Assembly (NCBI GenBank): GCA_050733935.1
Contig: JBOHUC010000104.1
Span: 1 to 40,078, forward strand
Source of the DNA: JBOHUC01 sp050733935
GTDB taxonomy: Bacteria; Eisenbacteria; RBG-16-71-46; DASYSL01
Direction: 5' to 3'
DNA: 40,078 nucleotides
A program made the position numbers and the translations under genes. The notes under the pieces are model-generated. The model was not told the DNA's origin and searched no databases. It saw nothing but the letters and a program-made list of their open reading frames with translations. Shown here in pieces: positions 7,300 through 15,751 of this stretch; within the stretch, counting starts at the first letter, position 1; each line of letters opens with the position of its first letter.

Positions 7300-8991
7300 A
7301 TGGCGAATAGAAGAACATCGTCAACTGCCTGGCCTTCGCCTCCCGCGAGCCTGCTGTTTGTTGTTCGGCTTTCCGAGAACGAGGCTGTGATTACCGCCGC
7401 CCGGGAAGCCATCGACGTGGCGGAGGTCCTTCCGTCATTGCGGCTTGATGCGGTTCTTGATGGTGCTCCACCTGGTCCAATCCACGAGGGCGACTATGTG
7501 ATCGCGCTCTACGACAACTCCTCGCCTGCCAAAGTGGTTTCTCGTCGAGTTCTGGACGCCATTCCGGACTACTATGCGGACGTACTGAGTCTGGCAGCCG
7601 AGTCGCTGGAAGGCGGTCAGCTGACACCAAGGCAGGATGATCGACTCCTCCATCTGTCGATTCCGCCACAGTCCCGTTACCTTGCAGTCTTTCGCGTGAT
7701 TGAAATCACGCCTCCCGCGGGTAGAAGAAGGAGCTCAACGCGCGCGGAGGGGGAGATCGACGGCGCCGGGTGGCGGTTCACAGTCCAGCCGCTCGTGGCG
7801 TATGCACTCCCGCAAGGTGAGGGCGCGCCCGGCCTCACCAGTGGCCTGAACGTCGAGCCACCGCTGCCGTCCCCAGGTGACGCGACAACCATCACCTTCC
7901 CCGAAATCGTGCCATTTCCTCCACCTGGATGGGACCCTACCAACCCCGAGCGGTGCGGTGCTTCAGTCGGGAATTCGCAGTTCCACAATTCCGGACCCCC
8001 AGGCCGCCGGTTCAACATCGTTATCCTGGGCGAGGGTTTTCAACAGGCCGAGCTGCCCCGTTTCGACGCACGGGCGACGACTCTTGCCAGTGGGCTCCTG
8101 CGAATGGAGCCGTTCGCGTCCCATACCAGCAAGCTGAACATTTACATCGGTCGCGCTTTTTCGACCGACTCGGGCACTACGAATTGGGACCCGAATGATC
8201 GCCAATGTCAGACGCCAGGTCCATCGAGATGCACCTTCTTCGAAATACAGAGCTGTTGGGTTTCAGGTGTACCCTGCATTCCGTCGAACATCGGCTACAT
8301 GGGTTCACCGCGTCCGGAGTGGCTCTACGCAGCAGCAGACGAGATCGTTGCCATGGAGTGGGTCGACCTCATCATCGTCATTGCGAACATAGATACTCGA
8401 GGCGGATCGGCCTTCCGCTCGCAACGCATCGCGTTCGTTGGCAACTTTACGCCTGATGAAGAGTTCATCAATCTGGCGGCGCATGAAGCTGCGCATGTCA
8501 TCGCGGCGCTCGGGGAGGAATACATTTCGATCATTCCGTGGAGCGGAACGCGCAACTTGAGGAATGTCGTTGACCGAGATGCGCGTGAGAATGCGTGGTG
8601 GAAGCCCCTCGCGCGCGTTGGGGAGGTAGACCCCAGTGGTCGGTTTCGCCACGTTTACGATTGTCCCGCAGACCCACAAAACGCTCCATGCACCGTTTGG
8701 GTCAACGAACCGAGCACGATTGACAACAATGATCCGATGCACCTTGGGCTGTACTGGGGAGCTTCGTTCATCGATCCTGGCGAGGATCCCTGCGTGGCCT
8801 TTCAGGGGTGGAACAGTCGGTTCCCATATGTTTCACAGCTCGGTCGCAACTTCTTCCGGGGCCGGGCGCGGTGCCGCATGCGGTTGCTTCGCTGGGAATT
8901 CTGCCGGGTCTGCTCCGCAGCGATGGTCGAGCAACTCTGGCTCCGAACTATTCGCCCTCTCTTGCCTCTGATTCAGACGTCGAAATGGTAA
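7300..8991 (+). CDS. M64-like (IgA peptidase family) zinc metallopeptidase
   Basis: The 563-residue protein starts at the ATG at 7300, preceded by GGGGAG with a five-base spacer; upstream codons in this frame lie over the radical SAM gene and look non-coding. The C-terminal ~330 residues resemble peptidase family M64: NIVILGEGF near residue 240, a segment like EPFASHTSKLNIYIG, and the zinc motif H395-E396-AA-H399 followed by VIAALGEEY. The middle is cysteine-rich (CQTPGPSRC, CWVSGVPC), as in secreted members. The N-terminal ~200 residues are a separate domain I cannot identify. No clear signal peptide is present, which is unusual for this family and allows a cytoplasmic role such as removing a leader from the modified peptide. 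It is the last gene of the cassette, 14 bases behind the radical SAM gene. The family call rests on motif pattern only. Confidence 0.82.
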   Translation: MANRRTSSTAWPSPPASLLFVVRLSENEAVITAAREAIDVAEVLPSLRLDAVLDGAPPGPIHEGDYVIALYDNSSPAKVVSRRVLDAIPDYYADVLSLAAESLEGGQLTPRQDDRLLHLSIPPQSRYLAVFRVIEITPPAGRRRSSTRAEGEIDGAGWRFTVQPLVAYALPQGEGAPGLTSGLNVEPPLPSPGDATTITFPEIVPFPPPGWDPTNPERCGASVGNSQFHNSGPPGRRFNIVILGEGFQQAELPRFDARATTLASGLLRMEPFASHTSKLNIYIGRAFSTDSGTTNWDPNDRQCQTPGPSRCTFFEIQSCWVSGVPCIPSNIGYMGSPRPEWLYAAADEIVAMEWVDLIIVIANIDTRGGSAFRSQRIAFVGNFTPDEEFINLAAHEAAHVIAALGEEYISIIPWSGTRNLRNVVDRDARENAWWKPLARVGEVDPSGRFRHVYDCPADPQNAPCTVWVNEPSTIDNNDPMHLGLYWGASFIDPGEDPCVAFQGWNSRFPYVSQLGRNFFRGRARCRMRLLRWEFCRVCSAAMVEQLWLRTIRPLLPLIQTSKW

Positions 8992-9155
8992 CCCTCCTCG
9001 CTGATCGAACTCGGCCGCGGTAGCGCACCACCCCGACCGAAAAAACGCGTCGGCCGCTTCACGAGAGCCGGTTAGAATGATCACTCATCAGCTCGGGAGT
9101 TCGCGGAGCCCCAGAGCCCGGGAACCCATGGAGCCCTTGATCGGATCCTCAAGCC

Positions 9156-10889
9156 ATGCGCATCACCGTCGCCGCAGCCTCCCTCCTTCCTCTGGTCCTC
9201 GCAGGATGGGTCGTGCCCACGCGTGCGGCTGTCGTCCTGCTCGATGATCAGGATTGCCTCGACTGGGTGCGCACGTTCGATTCGATCGTGTGGAAGCAGA
9301 AAGACAGTGCGCTGTCCTCCCGTTCCCTGCTCAAGTTCGATCTCACGAATCTCGGCTTCGTTCAGAGCGTCCAGGCGGCCACGCTCACCCTCTTCGTCGA
9401 ACGTGCGCAGCCAGGGACGACGCTTCTCGTCCACCATGTCCACGATGCTTCGTGGACCTATCGCAACTCCGAGACCGTGGACCTGTACAACTGGCCGGAG
9501 GCCGATCTCATCGCATCGATCGCCGTGACCGATACGGCAACGCTCGCGCTCAACGTCACGAGCCAGGTGAGCGAGGATCTCGCCGCCGGAAGGCCGTTCT
9601 CGATCAAGCTTCGCACGGCTCCCGACTTCAGCGCGCTGCGCGTGGCGAGCCCGCTCGCGTCTCGCGGCTTCATGACGCCTCGCCTGCGCGTGGACTACAC
9701 GCCGGTCGGCGGGCCCGTCCCCCGGCCGGATCTCGCCGTTTCGCCCGCGGATCTCTCCTTCGATCCCATGCAGCCCGTCGCCACCGGCGACACGGTCTCG
9801 GTGCGCGCGCGCGTGCGCAACAACGGCGCGGCCGCTTCGATGGCCTCGAGCGTCGCGTTCTGGGACGGAATGCCCGGGACGAGCGGCTCCCAACTGATTG
9901 CCACCGTCCCCGTGCCGGCGCTCGCCGCGGGCGGCGGAGCCGCGACCGTCCAGAACGTCTGGAACGGCGTGGCGCGCGGCTACCACGACGTGCATGCGGT
10001 CCTCGATCCCGCCGGGGTGATCGTCGAATCGGACGAGTCGAACAACACCTCCTTCAAGCCGTTCGTCGTTTCGGACGTGTACGACCGGTTCTTCGAAAGC
10101 TTCGAATACGCCGGACGAAACGAGTACTACACGGACTTCGACATGCCGCCGGAGTTCGGCCTCCCGGTGCCGAAGGCCGCGTTCATGGAGCGCTCAGGGG
10201 CTTTCGGCTGTCATGGGCGCCATCAGCTCGAAGTGCGGGTGGACGGCACGGGAGACGACGGGACGGTGTGGATCGAGCGCGCGTTTCCGGTCGAGCCTTC
10301 GAGCCGCTATCGCGTCTCGGCCGACTGGCGGGAGTACCGGTACGACTTCGACATGGCGTTTCCGGCCGTGGTCGCGATCGACGTCCTCGATCCGGAGATG
10401 GAGGCCGACTTCACGTTCCTCGGGATTCCGCCGGACGATGGCTGCCGGCCCTGGTCCTACGAGCGGGTCGTCGACACGGGGCCCTACGACCACGTGTGGG
10501 TCGCGATCGGATTCTCGATCGTCTGGGAGACCGCCGGCGTGCTGGGCCTCGACTCCGTCTCGGTCGTGCTCGAGAAGCTGTCGCCGATCGGCGCCACGCC
10601 GGTTCCGCCGACGCTCGGAATGGCCGGCCCCGCGCCGAATCCCACGCGGGACGGGGCCGAATTTCGGGTCTGGCTCGCCGAGCGATCGAGACTCGAGGCT
10701 TCGGTCTACGACGTGAGGGGCCGCCTCGTCCGCCGGATCTTCGACGGCTACGACGGTCCGGGAGAAAGGCGCCTGCGGTGGGATACGCGCGGCTCGGACG
10801 GGGCGGCGGTGCCGGCCGGCGTCTACTTCTTCGCGCTTCTCGCCGACGGAAGGTCGCTCGGAGAACGGAAGCTTGTCGTCGTCCGCTGA
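9156..10889 (+). CDS. Secreted DNRLRE/CARDB protein with FlgD-like C-terminal domain
   Basis: The 577-residue protein begins with a signal peptide (MRITVAAASLLPLVLAGW, probable cut after TRA). Residues ~23-190 look like a DNRLRE/disaggregatase-like beta-sandwich (SLLKFDLTNLG, ATLTLFV, ending PRLRVDYTP). A CARDB-type adhesion domain follows, ~195-305 (RPDLAVSPADLSF, VRARVRNNG, VIVESDESNNTS). A further beta-rich region (~310-490) contains FESFEYAGRNEYYTDFDMP. The last ~80 residues are a FlgD-like Ig domain (APNP, VYDVRGRLVRRI, LRWDTRGSDG, VPAGVYFFALL). In related lineages such C-terminal domains are thought to act in secretion or surface attachment. No catalytic motif is visible; a cell-surface or extracellular binding role is inferred. 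The upstream ribosome site is weak. Confidence 0.85.
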   Translation: MRITVAAASLLPLVLAGWVVPTRAAVVLLDDQDCLDWVRTFDSIVWKQKDSALSSRSLLKFDLTNLGFVQSVQAATLTLFVERAQPGTTLLVHHVHDASWTYRNSETVDLYNWPEADLIASIAVTDTATLALNVTSQVSEDLAAGRPFSIKLRTAPDFSALRVASPLASRGFMTPRLRVDYTPVGGPVPRPDLAVSPADLSFDPMQPVATGDTVSVRARVRNNGAAASMASSVAFWDGMPGTSGSQLIATVPVPALAAGGGAATVQNVWNGVARGYHDVHAVLDPAGVIVESDESNNTSFKPFVVSDVYDRFFESFEYAGRNEYYTDFDMPPEFGLPVPKAAFMERSGAFGCHGRHQLEVRVDGTGDDGTVWIERAFPVEPSSRYRVSADWREYRYDFDMAFPAVVAIDVLDPEMEADFTFLGIPPDDGCRPWSYERVVDTGPYDHVWVAIGFSIVWETAGVLGLDSVSVVLEKLSPIGATPVPPTLGMAGPAPNPTRDGAEFRVWLAERSRLEASVYDVRGRLVRRIFDGYDGPGERRLRWDTRGSDGAAVPAGVYFFALLADGRSLGERKLVVVR

Positions 10890-10899
10890 GCGTTCGCGA

Positions 10900-11289
10900 T
10901 CAATCGGCGAAGCGCGCACCCCTCTCCGCGAGCAGCTCGCGCAGGAGCGAGCGGTGGCAGCGCGTCTCGTCCTCGCAGTAGCAGCCCACCGAGAAGTTCG
11001 CCTGGTGGGACAACGCGGCGAGAAGATCGAGCGCGTGACGGTTGTCGGGCTTCGCCATCTCGGCGCGATACTTCCGCGCGAATGCCGCCCATTGCGACGG
11101 CGTCCGCACCGCAAGCCCCAGCTTCATGGTCGCGAGACTCGGCGCGAGGTTCGGAAACCACACGTCGTACCAGTTCTCGGACGCGTACCGGGTCTTCGGC
11201 ACGCCGCGCGGCGGACGGCGGACCGTTCCGATGCGCGTGCCCTCGCCCTTCTTCCTCGGGCTCCCGAGCCTCACCACGCGAATCGCCAT
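10900..11289 (-). CDS. DUF488 family protein (YeaO-like)
   Basis: The 129-residue protein shows the pattern I associate with DUF488: N-terminal VVRLGSPRKKGEGTRIGTVR, a central WYDVWFPNLAPS, then a Y/R-rich helix, and a C-terminal LLAALSHQANFSVGCYCEDETRCHRSLLRELL with the conserved CYC...CHR cluster. Family members are small cytoplasmic proteins of unknown function, so no reaction is assigned. It converges on the upstream secreted protein with a ten-base gap and is followed by the DinB gene on the same strand, 16 bases apart, so the two may be co-transcribed (DinB first). Confidence 0.88.
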   Translation of the reverse strand: MAIRVVRLGSPRKKGEGTRIGTVRRPPRGVPKTRYASENWYDVWFPNLAPSLATMKLGLAVRTPSQWAAFARKYRAEMAKPDNRHALDLLAALSHQANFSVGCYCEDETRCHRSLLRELLAERGARFAD

Positions 11290-11305
11290 TCCGCGCGCTT
11301 TCCCT

Positions 11306-11800
11306 CTACGCTCCCCAGCCCTCGTCCGCCGTCGGCCCGTAGATCGACGGCACCGGAACGTCGAGCAGCCGGATGTAGACGGTGAGCTGCCCGCGGTGAT
11401 GAATCAGGTGATTCATGTTCTGCCGCACAACGGACGCCCGTGGTGCCGTGAACAGTACGCGGTCCCCGTGCTTCAAGGACCAGGGTACGTCAAAGTCCGC
11501 GTCCTTCGCGGACGCGAGTGCCTCCCGTGCTTCGCGCACCCCCCGGTCGAACTCGTCGAGCAGGGTCTCCGTCTTCTCAAAGCTGTAGCCGCCCGCGCTT
11601 CCCAGGTCGAGCTCGGTGTGCTTGAGCGTGAGCGTATTCCAGCCCGGCATGCGCGCGACGAGCTGCGCGAGGTGCCCGAGCGCGAACGATTTGGGGTGCG
11701 GCTTCCACGTCCCGCGGTCGCTCGGAACGCGCTCGAGGAGCTTCCTCGTCGTGACCATCTCGAGATCGAACTCCGGCAGCAGCGACTGTCCAATGCTCAT
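11306..11800 (-). CDS. DinB-like (YfiT/DUF664-type) putative metal-dependent protein
   Basis: The 164-residue protein starts at the ATG at 11800, preceded by GGAGGAG at good spacing; the open frame to 11869 lacks this support. It has the DinB four-helix layout: an N-terminal SLLPEFDLEMVTTRKLLERV helix, W-x-P-HPKSFALGHLAQLVARMPGW with the first histidine, and a later NMNHLIHHRGQLTVYIRLL with the H-HHRxQ set that normally completes a metal site. DinB-superfamily proteins include thiol transferases and many stress-associated proteins of unknown substrate; nothing here narrows the substrate. It lies directly upstream of the DUF488 gene on the same strand. Confidence 0.88.
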   Translation of the reverse strand: MSIGQSLLPEFDLEMVTTRKLLERVPSDRGTWKPHPKSFALGHLAQLVARMPGWNTLTLKHTELDLGSAGGYSFEKTETLLDEFDRGVREAREALASAKDADFDVPWSLKHGDRVLFTAPRASVVRQNMNHLIHHRGQLTVYIRLLDVPVPSIYGPTADEGWGA

Positions 11801-12295
11801 GGCGATCTCCTCCAGGCGGCGCGTCGAACCTGCGTCCGGCTGACACGTCCGTGACGTCCAGCGGCACACATCCGTGACGATTCTGTGTCGCGGACACGGG
11901 CATCTGTATCGAGCGTCTCTCCACTTCCGTCCGAAACAAACGAAACACCCGCGCGCCGCCGGCCCGCGAGCAGCGTTCCAACTCGTTGCAGCATCGCGTC
12001 CTCCGGCGGCGTGTTTCGGATGCCGCCAGGATGGCCCGGCGATTGCAATTCAGGACGGCGCCGAGGGCGGATCCCGCAGGGGGTCCCGGCTCATACCCTC
12101 CCGGCGTTGGTGTGACGCCTGACGAGCGAGCTCTTCGCCTTTCTCTTTCGCTCACGGGGCGGCCACCTTCGGGCACGCCGGTGATTGTGGTCGGCGACCC
12201 CCGGGATCCGCCCTTGGCTCCCGCAACGAAGGTTGTTCTACGCGTCCCAACTGGACGAAACTCCCGGGGTCCCATTGGACCCCGGGGGCCTACCC
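11801..12295. other. Intergenic stretch between DinB and TPR genes
   Basis: No coding frame here has recognisable protein character; the short frames on both strands are arginine/proline-rich in the manner of non-coding GC-rich DNA. It should hold the promoter of the minus-strand DinB-DUF488 pair near 11801-11900 and that of the plus-strand TPR gene. The one notable element is a perfect hairpin at 12263-12286 just before the TPR start. Confidence 0.5.
12263..12286 (+). promoter_or_regulatory. Perfect 10-bp hairpin directly before a start codon
   Basis: CCCGGGGTCC at 12263-12272, a CATT loop and GGACCCCGGG at 12277-12286 form a perfect GC-rich stem ending nine bases before the likely GTG start at 12296. 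The only G-rich stretch that could serve as ribosome site (12284-12288) lies in the right arm, so the stem could limit translation. A terminator role is less likely because no T-tract follows. Confidence 0.4.
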
Positions 12296-12709
12296 GTGAA
12301 GAGCCCAGACGAGCCACCCGATGCCCCGCTCGATGACTCCGTGAACGACACGACCGCGCGCGTTCGCGTCGAGCTTCTGCGTGAGCTCGCGAACGACGCG
12401 CCCGACGATTCGACGACCTGGTTCCTGCTCGGCCGTGAGCTCTTGCGGCTCGGAATGGCCGGCGAAGCCGTGGACGCATTCGAGCATGTCGTCGCGGTCG
12501 AGCCGGACTATACGGCGGCTTACCGACAGCTCGGAAACGCGCTCGAGCAGGAAAACCGCTTCGAGGACGCGGCCCGAGTCTACCGCCGGGGCGTCGAAGT
12601 TTCGGAGCGGACGCAGGATCTCCAGGCGGGCAAGGAAATGCGGGCTTTCTTGAAGCGGCTCGCGCGCGATCACGGGGTGGCCTCGTCCGAGCCCGACGCG
12701 CTACCATAG
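12296..12709 (+). CDS. Small TPR (tetratricopeptide) protein
   Basis: The 137-residue protein is read from a GTG at 12296; the frame is open further upstream to 12185 but that part looks non-coding. Residues ~25-110 contain about two TPR units: WFLLGRELLRLGMAGEAVDA and the following helix, then YTAAYRQLGNALEQENRFED. There is no signal peptide, so it is probably cytoplasmic and acts as a protein-protein adaptor. The partner is unknown; the adjacent downstream gene is a large secreted propeller protein. The choice of start is uncertain because of the hairpin over the only candidate ribosome site. Confidence 0.7.
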   Translation: MKSPDEPPDAPLDDSVNDTTARVRVELLRELANDAPDDSTTWFLLGRELLRLGMAGEAVDAFEHVVAVEPDYTAAYRQLGNALEQENRFEDAARVYRRGVEVSERTQDLQAGKEMRAFLKRLARDHGVASSEPDALP

Positions 12710-12798
12710 GACCCGCTCGCAGGGGGATCCGGGCCCCTGCCCTGTGGCTCCATTTCACTTCCCGAACCGACTCGTCCCCCCGACCCCGAGGGACCCAC

Positions 12799-15720
12799 GT
12801 GCGTCGTCTCCTCCCGAACCCTCCGATCCATTGCCGTTTCCTTCGCGCCTGGGCCCTGGCCTGTGCGGGCGCATTCGCGCTTGCGATCTTCACCTCGCTG
12901 CCGGCGCTCGAAGCGTTCGCGGGCGAAGAGGAGGAAGAGGAGCTCGAAGCCGAACGCTCGGGGCCCGGTCGGCCTACGGGCCCCGTTCCGCTTTACGGCT
13001 ACGGCCCGCGCCTCAAGGGACCCAAGCGAATGTCGCTCGAGGAGCTCGAGGAGCTCGCGGCGCAGACGTTCGAGCGCCGCCCGGTCGGTCGCGTGATCGC
13101 GGGCTTCGGTCCGCCGCCGGGATACGACTGGGTGTCGCTCGGCCCGCGCCCGATCCTCGACGAGTTCTGGTCGGGGGGTGCCAACGCTTCGGGGCGGGTG
13201 TCGGCGATCGCGGTCGATCCGCGCAATGCCCAGGTCGCGTATCTCGCCGGCGCTCAGGGCGGCGTGTGGAAGACGACGGACGGCGGGACGAGCTGGGCTC
13301 CCTTGACTGACGGCCTGTCGAGCCTTTCGTCCGGCGCGCTCGCGCTCGATCCGGCGAACCCGGACGTCGTCTACTACGCGACCGGCGAGCAGCACTACTC
13401 GATCGACAGCTTCTACGGCGACGGCGTGTTCCGCAGCAACAACGGCGGCGCGGACTGGTTCAAGGTCGCGTCCATCACCGAAGCCGGGAGCTACATCGCG
13501 CGCGTCGGCATCGCGCCCGACAACTCGGACGTCGTCTATCTCGCAAGCAGCGCGGGCTTCGTCCGGACGAACAACGGCGGAACGACCTGGGAGGTCACGC
13601 TCTCTTCCCCGGGCCGGTGGTGCAACGACCTCGCGGTGGATCCGGTCAAGCCGGGCGTCGTGTACGCAGCGCTCTACCGCAACGGCGTCTACCGCTCGGA
13701 CGACTACGGGACAACCTGGACCCTCATGTCGGGCGGCATGCCGACCGCGGGCTTCGAGCGAGTGAACCTGGCGCTCGCGCCCTCCGAGCCCGACGTCCTC
13801 TACGCAAGCCTCGTCGACTCCGTGACGAGCGGGCTTTTCGGCATGTACCGCACCGCGAACGGTGGACTGTCGTGGACGAAGCTCACGGCCACGCCGAACT
13901 ATCTCGGCGGCCAGGGCTGGTACGACAACACGCTCGTCGTTCATCCGAACGACGCGAACACGGTGGTCGCGGGCGGCGTTTATCCCTACAGCGGAACGTC
14001 GTACGGCGTGATCCGGAGCACGAACGGGGGGGCGAGCTGGACGGACATCACGTTCGGACCGGCCGGGAACCGCGTTCACCCGGATCAGCACTTCCTCACG
14101 TACGGGCCGGATCTCACACTGTGGATCGCGAACGACGGCGGCGTGTGGCGCAGGCCGAACGGCGGCACGACCTGGATCAACTGCAACTCGACGCTCTCGC
14201 TGACGCAGTTCTACACGGTCGCGCAGAGCCCGACGGATCCGGACTTCATCGTGGGCGGGACACAGGACAACGGCTCGGTGCGTTACGCGGGCTCGGACGT
14301 GTGGCCGCAGGTGATCGCCGGTGACGGCGGCCCGGTCGCGTTCCGGCTCGACAATCCGACCGAGTACTTCACGACCTACGTGCGCATGAAGCCCGTGTAC
14401 AAGTGGTCCACGTCGGGCGCGTATCTCGGCGACGTCACCGGCCCCTGGCAGGCGGCGGGCGACCGCGCCGACTGGTGCACCGGGCCGCTCGTCGGCGACC
14501 CAAACTTCACGAACACGCTCTACGCGGGAACGTATCGCGTCTGGCGCACGGCGAACGGCGGTGGCTCGTGGACGGCCACCTCGTTCGATCTCACGGGCGG
14601 CTCGGGTGTGCTGCGCGCGATCGCGCCCGCGCCGAATGCCCCGGGCACGATCTACGCCTCCTCGAGCGACGGGCGACTCTACGTCACGGTCGACCTCATC
14701 GACTGGCAGCTTCGGAACGCCGGGCTTCCCTCGGGTCTACGGTTGCCCAAGATCGCGGTCGATCCGGCGAACTCGTCGATCGCGTACGTGATCGCGGATC
14801 GCTCTTCGAGCGGGCGCGTGTATCGGACGACCAATCAGGGTGTGTCGTGGACTTCGATCACCGGAACGCTGCCCGTGGGGCTTCGGCCGTTTTCGCTCGC
14901 GGTCGACTTCCGCACGGCCCCGCCGCGCCTCCATGTCGGAACTGACTACGGCGTGTACGTGTCGGTCGATCAGGGCGCGACGTGGATCAAGGTGGACGCG
15001 GGCCTGCCGGACGTGGCGACGTACGATCTCGCGCTCGATCCGGTGCACAACCTCCTGGTCGCGGCCACGCACGGGCGCGGGATCTACCGCACGAGCCCGG
15101 ATCTCACAGGACCGTCGGTCACGGTGACCTCGCCGGCCGGTGGCGAGATGTGGGCGCCGAGCAGCTCGCACCTCATCACGTGGAACGCCGCCGATGCGGC
15201 CGGGGTGGACTCGGTCACGATCCTCCTTTCGATCGACGGCGGGGCGAGCTACGACTCGACGGTCGCGCGCGGGATTCCGAACGCGGGCTCGTTTGACTGG
15301 ACGACGCCGCACGCCAACCTCCCGGACTGTAAGATTCGGATCGTCGCGTGGGACGGCTGGCGCAACTCGGACTCCGGCGAAAGTCCGGCGAGCTTTGCCA
15401 TCGTCGGGGCAGTCGCGGTCGAAGATGCGGGCGCCGGCACGTTCCGCCTCCATCCGGCCTGGCCGAATCCGGGACGTCCGCCGATCCGACTCCGCTACAC
15501 GGTCGCGCGGTCCGCACCCGTGTCGCTCGAATTGTTCGACCTCGCGGGCCACCGCGTTCGCACGCTCGTCTCAGAGAACGCTTCGTCGACGGCGAGCACG
15601 CACGAAGTGACCTGGGACGGACGCGATCAGGCGGGGCGACCGGTCGGACCGGGAATCTACTTTGCGCGCTTCCGCGCCGGAGACTTCGAGGGCCGAACCC
15701 GGTTCGCGATCCTGCCCTGA
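12799..15720 (+). CDS. Secreted Asp-box (BNR/sortilin-like) propeller protein with FlgD-like C-terminus
   Basis: The 973-residue protein starts at GTG 12799 behind GAGGG. It has a signal peptide (ACAGAFALAIFTSLPALEAF) and then an acidic run (EEEEEE near residue 45). Residues ~110-770 hold about ten Asp-box repeats of the form VWKTTDGGTSW, including VFRSNNGGADW, FVRTNNGGTTW, VYRSDDYGTTW, MYRTANGGLSW, VIRSTNGGASW and VYVSVDQGATW. These are the turns of one or two large beta-propellers like those of sortilin and xyloglucanases. An Ig-like domain follows (SPAGGEMWAPSSSHLITW), then a FlgD-like C-terminal domain (AWPNPG, LFDLAGHRVRTLV, VTWDGRDQAGRPVGPGIYF). No catalytic acid pair could be assigned, so hydrolase activity is not claimed; an extracellular binding role is the safer reading. 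It converges on the Fic gene with a 31-base gap. Confidence 0.9.
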   Translation: MRRLLPNPPIHCRFLRAWALACAGAFALAIFTSLPALEAFAGEEEEEELEAERSGPGRPTGPVPLYGYGPRLKGPKRMSLEELEELAAQTFERRPVGRVIAGFGPPPGYDWVSLGPRPILDEFWSGGANASGRVSAIAVDPRNAQVAYLAGAQGGVWKTTDGGTSWAPLTDGLSSLSSGALALDPANPDVVYYATGEQHYSIDSFYGDGVFRSNNGGADWFKVASITEAGSYIARVGIAPDNSDVVYLASSAGFVRTNNGGTTWEVTLSSPGRWCNDLAVDPVKPGVVYAALYRNGVYRSDDYGTTWTLMSGGMPTAGFERVNLALAPSEPDVLYASLVDSVTSGLFGMYRTANGGLSWTKLTATPNYLGGQGWYDNTLVVHPNDANTVVAGGVYPYSGTSYGVIRSTNGGASWTDITFGPAGNRVHPDQHFLTYGPDLTLWIANDGGVWRRPNGGTTWINCNSTLSLTQFYTVAQSPTDPDFIVGGTQDNGSVRYAGSDVWPQVIAGDGGPVAFRLDNPTEYFTTYVRMKPVYKWSTSGAYLGDVTGPWQAAGDRADWCTGPLVGDPNFTNTLYAGTYRVWRTANGGGSWTATSFDLTGGSGVLRAIAPAPNAPGTIYASSSDGRLYVTVDLIDWQLRNAGLPSGLRLPKIAVDPANSSIAYVIADRSSSGRVYRTTNQGVSWTSITGTLPVGLRPFSLAVDFRTAPPRLHVGTDYGVYVSVDQGATWIKVDAGLPDVATYDLALDPVHNLLVAATHGRGIYRTSPDLTGPSVTVTSPAGGEMWAPSSSHLITWNAADAAGVDSVTILLSIDGGASYDSTVARGIPNAGSFDWTTPHANLPDCKIRIVAWDGWRNSDSGESPASFAIVGAVAVEDAGAGTFRLHPAWPNPGRPPIRLRYTVARSAPVSLELFDLAGHRVRTLVSENASSTASTHEVTWDGRDQAGRPVGPGIYFARFRAGDFEGRTRFAILP

Positions 15721-15751
15721 GATCGCGGACATGTGGCTCAGGTCCCCCTCC

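Noticed and set aside
9033..9053. Terminator after the M64-like gene
   Set aside because: Only a 5-bp stem (CCGAC/GTCGG) around an A-rich loop, with no T-tract; too weak to call.
12670..14091. Long minus-strand frame opposite the Asp-box protein
   Set aside because: Arg/Val/Ala-rich shadow of the coding strand; no domain and no ribosome site.
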